A model generated the notes under the pieces. It had not been told where the DNA came from, did not search any database, and was given only the letters and a program-made list of their open reading frames with translations. Positions 7,577 to 14,700 of a stretch of 20,178 nucleotides of DNA are shown here, piece by piece; positions within the stretch are counted from its first letter, which is position 1; the number at the start of each line of letters is the position of its first letter. Origin of the DNA: an uncultured Oscillospiraceae bacterium (GTDB lineage: Bacteria > Bacillota > Clostridia > Oscillospirales > Acutalibacteraceae); contig CAJKBW010000053.1 of NCBI GenBank assembly GCA_905198295.1, positions 1-20,178 of the forward strand, given 5' to 3'. The position numbers and the translations under genes were made by a program.

Positions 7577-8251
7577 TTACGCCTCGCTGATCTTATAGCC
7601 GATGCCGCGCACCGTCTCGATGCAGTCGGCGCCCGGGCCAAGCTTCTGGCGGAGCGAGCGCACATGTACGTCCACCGTCCGGCTTTCGCCGTCGAAGGCA
7701 TAGCCCCAGATGGTGTCAAGCAGCTGCTCGCGGGTGAAGACGGTGCCGCGCTCAGACAGCAGCAGGCACAGCAGATCAAATTCCTTGCGGGTCAGCGCGA
7801 TATCGCGGCCATCCACCTGGATGATGTGCCGCCGCGGGCAAACGTACAGCGGGCCAACACGGTATTCGGGCATGCCGCTGTCTTCCGGCGCACTGCGGCG
7901 CAGCAGTGCCCGGATGCGGGAGAGCAGCTCCATCATCCGGAACGGCTTCGGGATATAATCGTCCGCGCCGCTGTCCAGGCCGCGCACTGTGTCGTATTCG
8001 CTGCCCTTGGCGGTGAGCATGATAACCGGCACCCGTTTGGTTTCGGGCGCGGCACGCAGCTTCTGCAGGATGGTGATTCCATCTTCCTCGGGCAGCATGA
8101 TGTCAAGCAGGATAAGGGAGGGCTGCGCTTTGCGCATAGCTTCCCAGAATTCGCGCGGATGGCTGAAGCCTTCGGCATCGAGTCCCTGACTGTTGAGGGT
8201 ATAGGTTACCAGTTCCCGGATGCTGTCATCATCTTCGAGCAGATAAATCAT
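7577..8251 (-). CDS. phoB: Response regulator PhoB/PhoP (OmpR family)
   Basis: This 224-residue two-domain regulator has a receiver domain (1-118) with acidic pocket EDDD (6-9), phospho-acceptor Asp50 in LLDIMLP, Thr80 and Lys102 in PKPF. It also has an OmpR-type winged-helix DNA-binding domain (about 130-222), with LTRKEFDLL, then VDVHVRSLRQKL and the terminal ETVRGIGYKI. When phosphorylated by PhoR under phosphate limitation it should bind direct-repeat Pho boxes; a candidate lies before pstS. It sits 41 nt after phoU and 66 nt before phoR. The start at 8251 has a GGGGGAAAA-type ribosome site and gives the usual family length. The Gram-positive literature names the orthologue PhoP. Confidence 0.93.
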   Translation of the reverse strand: MIYLLEDDDSIRELVTYTLNSQGLDAEGFSHPREFWEAMRKAQPSLILLDIMLPEEDGITILQKLRAAPETKRVPVIMLTAKGSEYDTVRGLDSGADDYIPKPFRMMELLSRIRALLRRSAPEDSGMPEYRVGPLYVCPRRHIIQVDGRDIALTRKEFDLLCLLLSERGTVFTREQLLDTIWGYAFDGESRTVDVHVRSLRQKLGPGADCIETVRGIGYKISEA

Positions 8252-8292
8252 ACGCGCTTTTCCCCCATTTCTTTTGTGCTGTTTCTATCTTA

Positions 8293-8955
8293 TCACATTC
8301 CGGCATGCTCTTCACTACTTTTGTGCTGTCCGGTGATAGAATATTGCACCCATTCGGCCACATTGACCGCATGATCACCGATGCGCTCGAGGTATTTGGC
8401 CGCCATCAGCAGGTCGAGCGCGGCTTTGGCGTCCACACTGCCGTCGCGGATGAGGGTCATCAGCGCCTCCTTGATGCGGTCGAACAGCTGATCCACCGCG
8501 TCATCGGCGGCCACCACCTGATCGGCCAGCAGTAAATCGCTTTTCACAAAAGCGTCCACGCTGTCGGTGACCATCGACACCACCGCGCGCGCCATGTCAC
8601 CGATGGGCAGGCTGTCCTGCGCGGTGCAGGGAACGATGTAGGGGACGAGTTCGGCAATATCGGCCGCCTGGTCACCGATGCGTTCCATGTCGGAAATCAT
8701 TTTGAGTGCGGCGGAGACGGCACGAAGGTCACGGGCGACCGGCTGCTGCTGAAGCAGCAGCCGCATGCAGCGGCTTTCGATTTCGCGCTCGAGCTGATCG
8801 ATTTCCACCTCCAGCGGCGGAACCTTTTGGGCGAGCGCCGACTCGCCGGTTTCGATCGCCTTGGCGGAAAGCGAGATTGCCTCCTCGCAAAGGCTGCCCA
8901 TCTTGATAAGCTGTACGTGCAGCTGTTCGAGCTGTTCGTCGAATTTATTACGCAT
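8293..8955 (-). CDS. phoU: Phosphate transport regulator PhoU
   Basis: This 220-residue all-helical protein is made of two related three-helix bundles. Metal-binding-type motifs of the family are visible in both halves: DMERIGDQAADIAE in the first and YLERIGDHAVNVAEW in the second. PhoU acts in the cytoplasm, linking the PstSCAB transporter to PhoR so that signalling shuts off when phosphate is plentiful. The start at 8955 (MRNKFDEQL) is preferred over the in-frame ATG two codons upstream. AAAGGA lies about 9 nt before it, while the upstream ATG is only 3 nt from AAAGGA; MRNKFDEQL is also the usual beginning in clostridia. It follows pstB after a 126-nt gap containing a 12-bp perfect GC palindrome (8997-9008). 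Confidence 0.93.
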   Translation of the reverse strand: MRNKFDEQLEQLHVQLIKMGSLCEEAISLSAKAIETGESALAQKVPPLEVEIDQLEREIESRCMRLLLQQQPVARDLRAVSAALKMISDMERIGDQAADIAELVPYIVPCTAQDSLPIGDMARAVVSMVTDSVDAFVKSDLLLADQVVAADDAVDQLFDRIKEALMTLIRDGSVDAKAALDLLMAAKYLERIGDHAVNVAEWVQYSITGQHKSSEEHAGM

Positions 8956-9081
8956 GTACATGGTTCCTTTCTGAATGGAATTTTAGTGCATGGCCGGCGC
9001 GGCCGCGCGATTTTGGTCAAGCTGTCGGGTGCCTTTACGCCCGATAAGCGCGGAGCCCTTGGACAGTGCCGGACCTCGGTG

Positions 9082-9840
9082 TTATCCAAAGCGGCCGGTG
9101 ATGTATTCCTCGGTGCGCTTGTCGGCGGGCATCGAGAACAGTTTTTCGGTGTCGTCCGCCTCGACAATTTCGCCGTGCAGGAAAAAAGCGCAGCGGTCGG
9201 AAACGCGGGTCGCCTGCTGCATATTGTGGGTGACGATGACGATGGTATAGGTTTTTTTCAGCTCCGCGATCAGGTCCTCGATTTTGGAGGTGGAAATCGG
9301 ATCGAGGGCGGAAGTCGCCTCGTCCATCAGCAGGACGTCCGGCTGCACCGCGAGTGCGCGGGCGATGCAGATGCGCTGCTGCTGGCCGCCGGAGAGGGAA
9401 AGAGCGGATTTTTTGAGCCGGTCCTTGACCTCTTCCCAGATGGCGGCGCCGGTGAGCGCCTCCTCGACGATTTCATCGAGCTTGACCCGGCTGCGGATGC
9501 CGTGGGTGCGCGGACCGTAGGCGATGTTGTCGTAGATGGACATCGGGAACGGGTTGGGTTTTTGAAATACCATGCCGACATGACGGCGCAGCCAGGTCAC
9601 ATCGAGGTCGGGCGCGTAAATATCCTTTCCGCGATAGAGCACGCTCCCGGTGATTTTGACTCCCGGGACCAGATCGTTCATGCGGTTGAGGGTTTTCAAA
9701 AAGGTAGATTTGCCGCAGCCGGATGGGCCGATGAGGGCGGTTACCTGATTTTGCGGGATTTCCAGATCCACCCCGTGCAGTGCCTGAGTAGCTCCGTACC
9801 AGAGATCCAGGCCTTTCGCGGAGATGATGGCATTTTCCAT
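9082..9840 (-). CDS. pstB: Phosphate ABC transporter ATP-binding protein PstB
   Basis: This 252-residue ATPase has the usual length for the family. Motifs in order are Walker A GPSGCGKST (38-46), the PstB-type Q-loop region FQKPNPFPMSIYDNIAYG (92-109), signature LSGGQQQR (149-156), Walker B VLLMDEATSALDP (169-181) and switch His205 in VTHNMQQA. The PNPFPMSIYDN stretch separates PstB from other ABC ATPases. It drives phosphate import through PstC/PstA. The start at 9840 is supported by GGAG 8 nt upstream. It lies 59 nt after pstA. Confidence 0.96.
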   Translation of the reverse strand: MENAIISAKGLDLWYGATQALHGVDLEIPQNQVTALIGPSGCGKSTFLKTLNRMNDLVPGVKITGSVLYRGKDIYAPDLDVTWLRRHVGMVFQKPNPFPMSIYDNIAYGPRTHGIRSRVKLDEIVEEALTGAAIWEEVKDRLKKSALSLSGGQQQRICIARALAVQPDVLLMDEATSALDPISTSKIEDLIAELKKTYTIVIVTHNMQQATRVSDRCAFFLHGEIVEADDTEKLFSMPADKRTEEYITGRFG

Positions 9841-9899
9841 GAGTTTTCTCCATTCCTTTCTCGCAGTAACTGGGCAGACAGACGCGTGGTCCGCCGAAA

Positions 9900-10751
9900 T
9901 CAGCGCCGGCGCAGTTTTTTGCCCGCCAGCACCGCCAGCGCATTGATCAGCAGCACCAGAACCATCAGAATGACAGCGATGGCAAAAGCGACATCGGTTT
10001 CACCGCGCTCGCCCGCGTAAACGTACAGCGCAACGGTCAGGGTGGCGGAGGAGGCCTGCAGAGAGGTAAAGAAGTCGTTGACCACCATGCCGAAGCCGGC
10101 GGTGAACAGCAGTGCGGCGGATTCGCCCACGATGCGGCCAACCGCGAGGATGCAGCCGGTCACGATGCCGTCGACCGCACCGGGCAGCACCACGGTGCGC
10201 ACCATCCGCCATTTGCCGGCGCCAAGCGCGAGCGCGCCTTCGCGATAGCTCTGCGGCACCGTCTTCAGGCTTTCCTGGGTGGTGCGCATGATGGTCGGCA
10301 GCGTGAGGATGACCATCGTCAGGCTGCCGGCGAGAATACCGGCCTTCAGCGAAAGCAGCTGTACAAAGAACAGCATGCCCACCAGGCCGAAAATAATCGA
10401 GGGAATACCGGTGAGGGTTTCGGTGGCGAATTCGATGATCGCAACCACCCGGCGGTTTTTCGCGTATTCGGTCAGATAAATGGCGGCGCCCACCCCGATG
10501 GGCAGCACGATCACCATCGTCAGCAGGATCAGATACAGCGTGTTGAGGAAGTTCGGCAGGATGCCGATGGAGTCGTTGCGATAGCTCGGCGCGGTGGTCA
10601 GCAGGTCGAGCGAGAGATGCGGCACGCCGCGGTAGACGATATAGCCGATCAGGAACAGCAGCAGCGCGCAGGTGATGCCGGCGCAGATCCAGGTGATCGC
10701 GCGCATCCCGCGGTCGTACAGCCGCCGGCGCAGGGACAGCGATTTAGCCAT
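9900..10751 (-). CDS. pstA: Phosphate ABC transporter permease PstA
   Basis: This 283-residue inner-membrane subunit has about six transmembrane segments, the first at about 18-42. The cytoplasmic coupling loop YREGALALGAGKWRMVRTVV, followed by LPGAVDGIVTG, contacts PstB. GIPSIIFGLVGM and VGESAALLFTAGF are typical PstA motifs. With PstC it forms the phosphate channel. A clear AAAGGAGG site lies 10 nt before the ATG at 10751. Only 17 nt separate it from the pstC stop, so the two are surely co-transcribed. Confidence 0.96.
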   Translation of the reverse strand: MAKSLSLRRRLYDRGMRAITWICAGITCALLLFLIGYIVYRGVPHLSLDLLTTAPSYRNDSIGILPNFLNTLYLILLTMVIVLPIGVGAAIYLTEYAKNRRVVAIIEFATETLTGIPSIIFGLVGMLFFVQLLSLKAGILAGSLTMVILTLPTIMRTTQESLKTVPQSYREGALALGAGKWRMVRTVVLPGAVDGIVTGCILAVGRIVGESAALLFTAGFGMVVNDFFTSLQASSATLTVALYVYAGERGETDVAFAIAVILMVLVLLINALAVLAGKKLRRR

Positions 10752-10768
10752 GAAAAAGCGGCCTCCTT

Positions 10769-11659
10769 TCAGTGTTCCTTCTTTTTCTTGATGATCAGGC
10801 TGAGCAGGACGTTGATCAGCATAATGAACAAAAACAGTACCAACGCGATGGAATACAGTGCCTGCCGCTGTAAGGAGCCGACCGCCGCGTAGGACATCTC
10901 GGAGGCGATGGCGGTGGTCAGAAAGCGTACCGAAGTGAACAGGCCGGGCATGTTGGCGACGTTGCCGGCGACCATGATGATCGCCATCGCCTCGCCGATT
11001 GCGCGGCCGACGCCGAGTACCACCGAAGTGGCCACGCCGCTGCGCGCCGCGTGCAGGGAAACGCGGAACACCGTTTCGGTGTGGGTGGCGCCGAGCGCGA
11101 GGGAGGCTTCCTCGTATTCGGCCGGCACCGCCCGCAGCGCGGTTTCCGATACGTTGATAATCGAGGGCAGGATCATGATCGCCAGAACCACAATGGCGGC
11201 CAGCAGACAGGCACCGGAGGCAAGGCCGAACGCCTTCTGGATGGCGGGAACCAGAACGATCATGCCCACCAGACCGTACACCACCGAGGGGATGCCGGCG
11301 AGCAGGCTGACCGCCGAACGGATGACCGCGGCAACCTTCGGCGGTGCCATTTTGGCCAGGAATACCGCGGTCATCAAGCCGACCGGCACGCCGATGACCA
11401 CCGCGCCGGCAGTGCCGTAGATTGAGGTGAGGATGAACGGCAGGATGCCATAGGCCGGGTCGGCCTTATAGGTCGGCGCCCACCGGGTACCGAACAGGAA
11501 TTCCTTAAGCCCGACCTCGCGGATGGCGGGCAGGCCCGCGATGATAAGATAAATGCTGATGAACAGCACAAAAGCCACCGCCAAAATGCCGCACAGCAGG
11601 AACAGTATCTGCATGCCGCGCTCAAACGCCGCGCGCAGACCTTTGGATTTGACAGACAT
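10769..11659 (-). CDS. pstC: Phosphate ABC transporter permease PstC
   Basis: This 296-residue membrane subunit pairs with PstA. Visible signatures are the first membrane helix (about 17-42), FLFGTRWAPTYKADPAYGIL (54-73), GIPSVVYGLVGM, coupling loop YEEASLALGATHTETVFRV and VGRAIGEAMAIIMVAGN. The C-terminus is a lysine-rich IKKKKEH. The start is uncertain: ATG 11659 (MSVKSKG) is chosen, with AAAGGA 12 nt upstream; an in-frame ATG at 11671 (MVLPMSV) directly abuts that AAAGGA and is too close. It follows pstS after 135 nt that contain small hairpins. Confidence 0.94.
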   Translation of the reverse strand: MSVKSKGLRAAFERGMQILFLLCGILAVAFVLFISIYLIIAGLPAIREVGLKEFLFGTRWAPTYKADPAYGILPFILTSIYGTAGAVVIGVPVGLMTAVFLAKMAPPKVAAVIRSAVSLLAGIPSVVYGLVGMIVLVPAIQKAFGLASGACLLAAIVVLAIMILPSIINVSETALRAVPAEYEEASLALGATHTETVFRVSLHAARSGVATSVVLGVGRAIGEAMAIIMVAGNVANMPGLFTSVRFLTTAIASEMSYAAVGSLQRQALYSIALVLFLFIMLINVLLSLIIKKKKEH

Positions 11660-11794
11660 GGGCAAAACCATTCCTTTCTGACACAGAGGGGCCGGGCAAC
11701 CGCCCATCCCTTTCCGCTTCTGAACGCACGAGAAGTCCCCGTTCCCTGTGAAGGGCGCGGAGACCGCTCGCGGCCGATGCCGGGTAGAGGGGGA
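11660..11794 (-). promoter_or_regulatory. pstS-pstC intercistronic region with small stem-loops
   Basis: On the minus strand, the 135-nt gap after the pstS stop holds several short potential hairpins: CCGC/GCGG near 11770-11780, CCCT/AGGG around 11740-11752, and CTTCT/AGAAG around 11718-11736. Such structures after pstS often protect the upstream mRNA or cause partial termination, so the abundant binding protein is made in excess of the membrane parts. Here the stems are short and lack a clear U-tract, so that role is only a suggestion. Confidence 0.3.
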
Positions 11795-12604
11795 TTATTT
11801 CGCAACCGGTACTGCACCGGCTTCACGAATCAGGTCATTGGCGTCTGCCGAGATGGCATAGTCGAAGAACTTCTGCGCCGTTTCCGAAAGCTTGGTGTCC
11901 GATTTGGTCACCAGCACGAACGGACGCTGGATGGTGTAAGAACCGTCGAGCACGGTTTCTTCAGAGCAGACAACCCCGCCGACCTTCAGGGCCTTGATAC
12001 CGTCCTGGTCTTCGACCGAGGAGAGGGAGGCATAACCGATGGCAGATGCGTTGTTCTTGACGGCTTCAATCACCGCACCGGTGGAGGTCAGCTCCTGAGT
12101 GAGTTTGCATTTGCCGTCGGTGCCGGTGATGGATTCAAAACCGTCGCGGGTGCCGGAGCCTGCTTCGCGGCCGATCGGTGCCACCGCGCCGGCGGTTCCG
12201 CCGACTTCGCTCCAGTCGGCAATCTCGCCGGTGAAAAGCCCCGCGATCTGCTCGACTGTCAGATCAGCAACCGGGGAATTGGCGTTGACGATGATGGCAA
12301 TGCCGTCGAGGGCGACCGTGGTGCCGACCAGGCCGTCGGCGGTTTCGGTATCCTTGAGAGCGCGGGAGGAAAGGCCGATGTCGGCGGTGCCATTTTTCAC
12401 CGCTTCAATGCCGGTGCCGGAGCCGGTACCGTCGTAGGTAACGTTGGTGCCGCTGTTGTCCGCCATGAACTGCTCGGACAGGGCACCGATCACCTTTTCC
12501 ATCGAGGTGGAGCCGTTAAGGGACACATTCTTTTCGCCGCCGCCGCAGGCGGTGAAGCTCAGCAGCATCGCGCCGGCAAGCATGGTGGTAAGGATCTTTT
12601 TCAT
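11795..12604 (-). CDS. pstS: Phosphate-binding lipoprotein PstS
   Basis: This 269-residue protein is exported and lipid-anchored. The signal peptide MKKILTTMLAGAMLLSFTAC ends at lipobox Cys20, followed by a Gly-rich spacer; Phe at -3 of the lipobox is less usual than Leu. It should capture phosphate outside the membrane and pass it to PstC/PstA. Phosphate-site motifs are present: NGSTSMEKV, GSGTGIEAV, SSRALKDTE and GREAGSGTRDGFE. The length is on the short side compared with enterobacterial PstS but normal for Gram-positives. AAGGAGAG lies about 10 nt before the ATG. It is the first transporter gene and has a candidate Pho-controlled promoter at 12650-12704. Confidence 0.96.
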   Translation of the reverse strand: MKKILTTMLAGAMLLSFTACGGGEKNVSLNGSTSMEKVIGALSEQFMADNSGTNVTYDGTGSGTGIEAVKNGTADIGLSSRALKDTETADGLVGTTVALDGIAIIVNANSPVADLTVEQIAGLFTGEIADWSEVGGTAGAVAPIGREAGSGTRDGFESITGTDGKCKLTQELTSTGAVIEAVKNNASAIGYASLSSVEDQDGIKALKVGGVVCSEETVLDGSYTIQRPFVLVTKSDTKLSETAQKFFDYAISADANDLIREAGAVPVAK

Positions 12605-12649
12605 GTGAGATTCTCTCCTTTTTGTCTTCTTGTCTTCTGTACAGGTCCA

Positions 12650-12704
12650 AGTATACGGCAGCTGTGTAAAAACAAAAATCGCAGAAAAGTTAAATGTGGG
12701 TAAA
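12650..12704 (-). promoter_or_regulatory. Candidate Pho-box promoter of pstS
   Basis: On the minus strand a -10 TATACT (12650-12655) lies 46 nt before the pstS ATG. The matching -35 position has only TTTTTG, which fits an activator-dependent promoter. Upstream are three TTTACA/TTAACA-like half-sites: TTTACC (12699-12704), TTAACT (12688-12693), exactly 11 bp apart, and TTTACA (12665-12670), about two turns further on. An 11-bp period is what OmpR-family PhoP/PhoB binding predicts. I infer PhoB control; the half-site match is imperfect. Confidence 0.55.
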
Positions 12705-12731
12705 ATACGGGCCGATGCCGGGAATATGGGA

Positions 12732-12986
12732 TCAGAACGACTTTTTCACGGTTGGATCCGCGGTTTCACCAAGCAGCCACTCGATTGAAACACCGAGAAT
12801 CTTGGAAAATGCTACTAGTTCTTGATCCGTCACGTATCTTTGTCCGTTTTCGATACGGGAAAGTCCGCTTTTGGTGAGAATGATGTTGTACCGTGTATGC
12901 ATCTTGGCAATCAGGTCATTTTGGGTCAGCTTAGGGTTGTGCAAATGGCGCGCTGCGCGTATCCGGTGACCGGATTGATTGGCCAT
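12732..12986 (-). CDS. Small XRE-family (Cro/CI-type) DNA-binding regulator
   Basis: This 84-residue protein is essentially one helix-turn-helix domain. The family pattern is clear: GHRIRAARHLHN, LTQNDLIAKM, TKSGLSRIENGQRYVTDQEL and FSKILGVSIEWLLGE. The recognition helix lies around residues 35-48. No second domain is present, so any ligand response would need a partner. It is read in the same direction as pstS and ends 127 nt before it; no terminator is visible between them, so read-through into pstS is possible. AGAGGG precedes the ATG at 12986. The upstream region contains overlapping inverted repeats that may be its own operator. Target genes are unknown. Confidence 0.85.
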   Translation of the reverse strand: MANQSGHRIRAARHLHNPKLTQNDLIAKMHTRYNIILTKSGLSRIENGQRYVTDQELVAFSKILGVSIEWLLGETADPTVKKSF

Positions 12987-13042
12987 GAGTTTATCCCTCT
13001 TTAGCCTTATATACTTTGATTTTAGCGGACATCCATCAGTCG

Positions 13043-13070
13043 ATGAGTATTTTGTACTTTAAATGAGTAC
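13043..13070. promoter_or_regulatory. Overlapping inverted and direct repeats, possible XRE operator
   Basis: Two overlapping palindromes share a half-site: AGTA-N5-TACT (13046-13058) and GTACT-N7-AGTAC (13054-13070). ATGAGTA also occurs as a direct repeat at 13043 and 13063. The cluster lies 57-84 bp upstream of the XRE start codon, where an autoregulatory operator would be expected. I cannot place a confident -10/-35 pair; TATATA at 13008-13013 is the best -10 guess. Confidence 0.4.
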
Positions 13071-13119
13071 AGAAAATTTCTATCTTACGGGTCTCTGCTG
13101 TTTGTGGAAGGCAAATAAA

Positions 13120-13159
13120 AATCCAGGGGCGGACAGCTTTGGCTGTCCGCCCCTGGATT
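13120..13159 (-). terminator. Rho-independent terminator after glycerol kinase
   Basis: An 18-bp perfect stem (13120-13137 with 13142-13159) encloses loop TTTG. On the minus strand it starts 11 nt after the glpK stop and is followed by TTTATTTGC, giving a T-rich tail with the stem's last bases. It separates glpK from the XRE-pst region. Confidence 0.93.
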
Positions 13160-13170
13160 CAAAACATTCC

Positions 13171-14661
13171 TTAGTCGTTTGTCAGCCACCCGCGGCAGCG
13201 TTCGACCGCGCGGTGCCACTGGGCCAGCTGCGCCTGCCGCGTTTTCGCTTCCATCCGGGGAGAAAACGCACGGTCGAGCGTCCACTGCTCCCGGATCTGC
13301 GCGGTATCGCTCCATATGCCGCAGGTCAGCCCCGCCAGATACGCCGCCCCGAGCGCGGTGGTTTCCCGCACCTGCGGGCGCAGTACCTCGCAGCCGAGGA
13401 TGTCCGCCTGAAACTGCATCAGGAAATTGTTTGCGCTCGCGCCGCCGTCCACCCGCAGCGCGCGGATCGGCAGACCGGTATCGGCGTGCATCGCCGCCAC
13501 AAGATCACTTGACTGCAGTGCAATAGATTCCAGCGCCGCGCGGATGATGTGATTGCGGCCGGCGCCGCGGGTCAGCCCGCAGATGGTGCCGCGGGCGTAC
13601 ATGTCCCAGTATGGCGCACCCAGCCCCGTGAACGCAGGCACCACCGTCACGCCGCCGTTGTCCGGCACCTGCTCGGCAAAATATTCGCTTTCTGCGGCGC
13701 TGCCGATGAGTCCCAGCTCGTCCCGCAGCCACTGCACCACTGCGCCGCCAACAAAAACGCTGCCCTCCATCACGAAATCCGGCCGGTCGTCCTGCCCGGC
13801 GGCAAGGGTGGTCAGCAGTCCGTGGCGGCTGATGCGGCATTCCTTGCCGAGGTTCATCAGTAAAAAGCAGCCGGTGCCGTAGGTGTTTTTGACGTCGCCC
13901 GGTGCAAAGCCTGCCTGCCCGAACAGCGCGGCCTGCTGGTCGCCGGCCGCCGCCGCGAGGGGGATATCCCTGCCCTCGATACAGGTGGTGCCGTACAGAT
14001 GCGCCGAAGGAAACACCTGCGGCAGAAGGCAGCGCGGGATGTCCAGCTCGTATAAAATATTGTCGTCCCAGTCCATTGTGCGCAGATTGAACAGCATGGT
14101 GCGCGATGCGTTGGTGTAGTCGGTCGCATGCACCCTGCCTTCGGTCATCCGCCAAAGCAGCCAGGTGTCCACCGTCCCGAACAGCAGCTCGCCGCGCTTT
14201 GCGCGTTCTCTTGCGCCCGGGATATTGTCGAGCAGCCACTTGATCTTGGTAGCGGAAAAGTAGGCGTCGATGCGCAGCCCGGTATTTTCACGTATATACT
14301 CTTCGCAACCGTCGGCGATCATCTGCTCGCACTGCGGCGCGGTGCGGCGGCACTGCCAAACGATCGCGTTGTGGATCGGCCGCCCGGTTTTCCGATCCCA
14401 CAGAATGGTGGTTTCCCGCTGGTTGGTGATACCGATGCCAGCAATTTCGCCGGCTGAGACACCGCTTTCCCGCAGTACCCGGCCGAGCACTTCCATTTGG
14501 GAGCCGTAGATTTCCTCCGCGTCGTGCTCGACAAAGCCGGCGGCGGGATAAATTTGGGTGAATTCCTTTTGGGCAATGCCCCGGATGTTTTGCCTGTCGT
14601 CAAACAGAATCGCGCGGGAGCTGGTGGTTCCCTGGTCAAGGGCAAGAATATAGCCAGGCAT
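13171..14661 (-). CDS. glpK: Glycerol kinase
   Basis: This 496-residue cytoplasmic FGGY-family kinase makes sn-glycerol-3-phosphate from glycerol and ATP. Hallmarks are LALDQGTTSSRAILFD (6-21), ITNQRETTILWDRKTGRPI (78-96, with the glycerol-contacting Arg82), Trp102, and the catalytic Asp241 in AGDQQAALFGQ. KNTYGTGCFLL follows, and later come GLGAPYWDMYARG and LRVDGGASANNFLMQFQADI. AAAGGAGC precedes the ATG at 14661, which gives the standard family length; ten extra in-frame codons upstream are not needed. In the regulatory loop before the catalytic Asp (about 221-233, HLYGTTCIEGRDI) I see neither the GGKGGTR-type fructose-bisphosphate loop of enterobacteria nor the HPr-phosphorylated His of low-GC Gram-positives. 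The esterase-like gene lies 39 nt upstream; glpF and glpD are absent. Confidence 0.97.
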   Translation of the reverse strand: MPGYILALDQGTTSSRAILFDDRQNIRGIAQKEFTQIYPAAGFVEHDAEEIYGSQMEVLGRVLRESGVSAGEIAGIGITNQRETTILWDRKTGRPIHNAIVWQCRRTAPQCEQMIADGCEEYIRENTGLRIDAYFSATKIKWLLDNIPGARERAKRGELLFGTVDTWLLWRMTEGRVHATDYTNASRTMLFNLRTMDWDDNILYELDIPRCLLPQVFPSAHLYGTTCIEGRDIPLAAAAGDQQAALFGQAGFAPGDVKNTYGTGCFLLMNLGKECRISRHGLLTTLAAGQDDRPDFVMEGSVFVGGAVVQWLRDELGLIGSAAESEYFAEQVPDNGGVTVVPAFTGLGAPYWDMYARGTICGLTRGAGRNHIIRAALESIALQSSDLVAAMHADTGLPIRALRVDGGASANNFLMQFQADILGCEVLRPQVRETTALGAAYLAGLTCGIWSDTAQIREQWTLDRAFSPRMEAKTRQAQLAQWHRAVERCRGWLTND

Positions 14662-14700
14662 ACGCGTTGCTCCTTTCGGCTTGTGCCGCATCCGAAAACG

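Noticed and set aside
6101..8374. Very long open frame on the plus strand opposite phoR and phoB
   Set aside because: It is a mirror frame produced by high-GC codon use of the minus-strand genes. Its translation is His/Gln/Arg-rich with no domain, and the opposite strand has textbook kinase and regulator motifs.
13063..13512. 149-codon plus-strand frame starting at the operator-like repeat
   Set aside because: It reads through the 18-bp glpK terminator and then antisense to glpK; no ribosome site and no domain.
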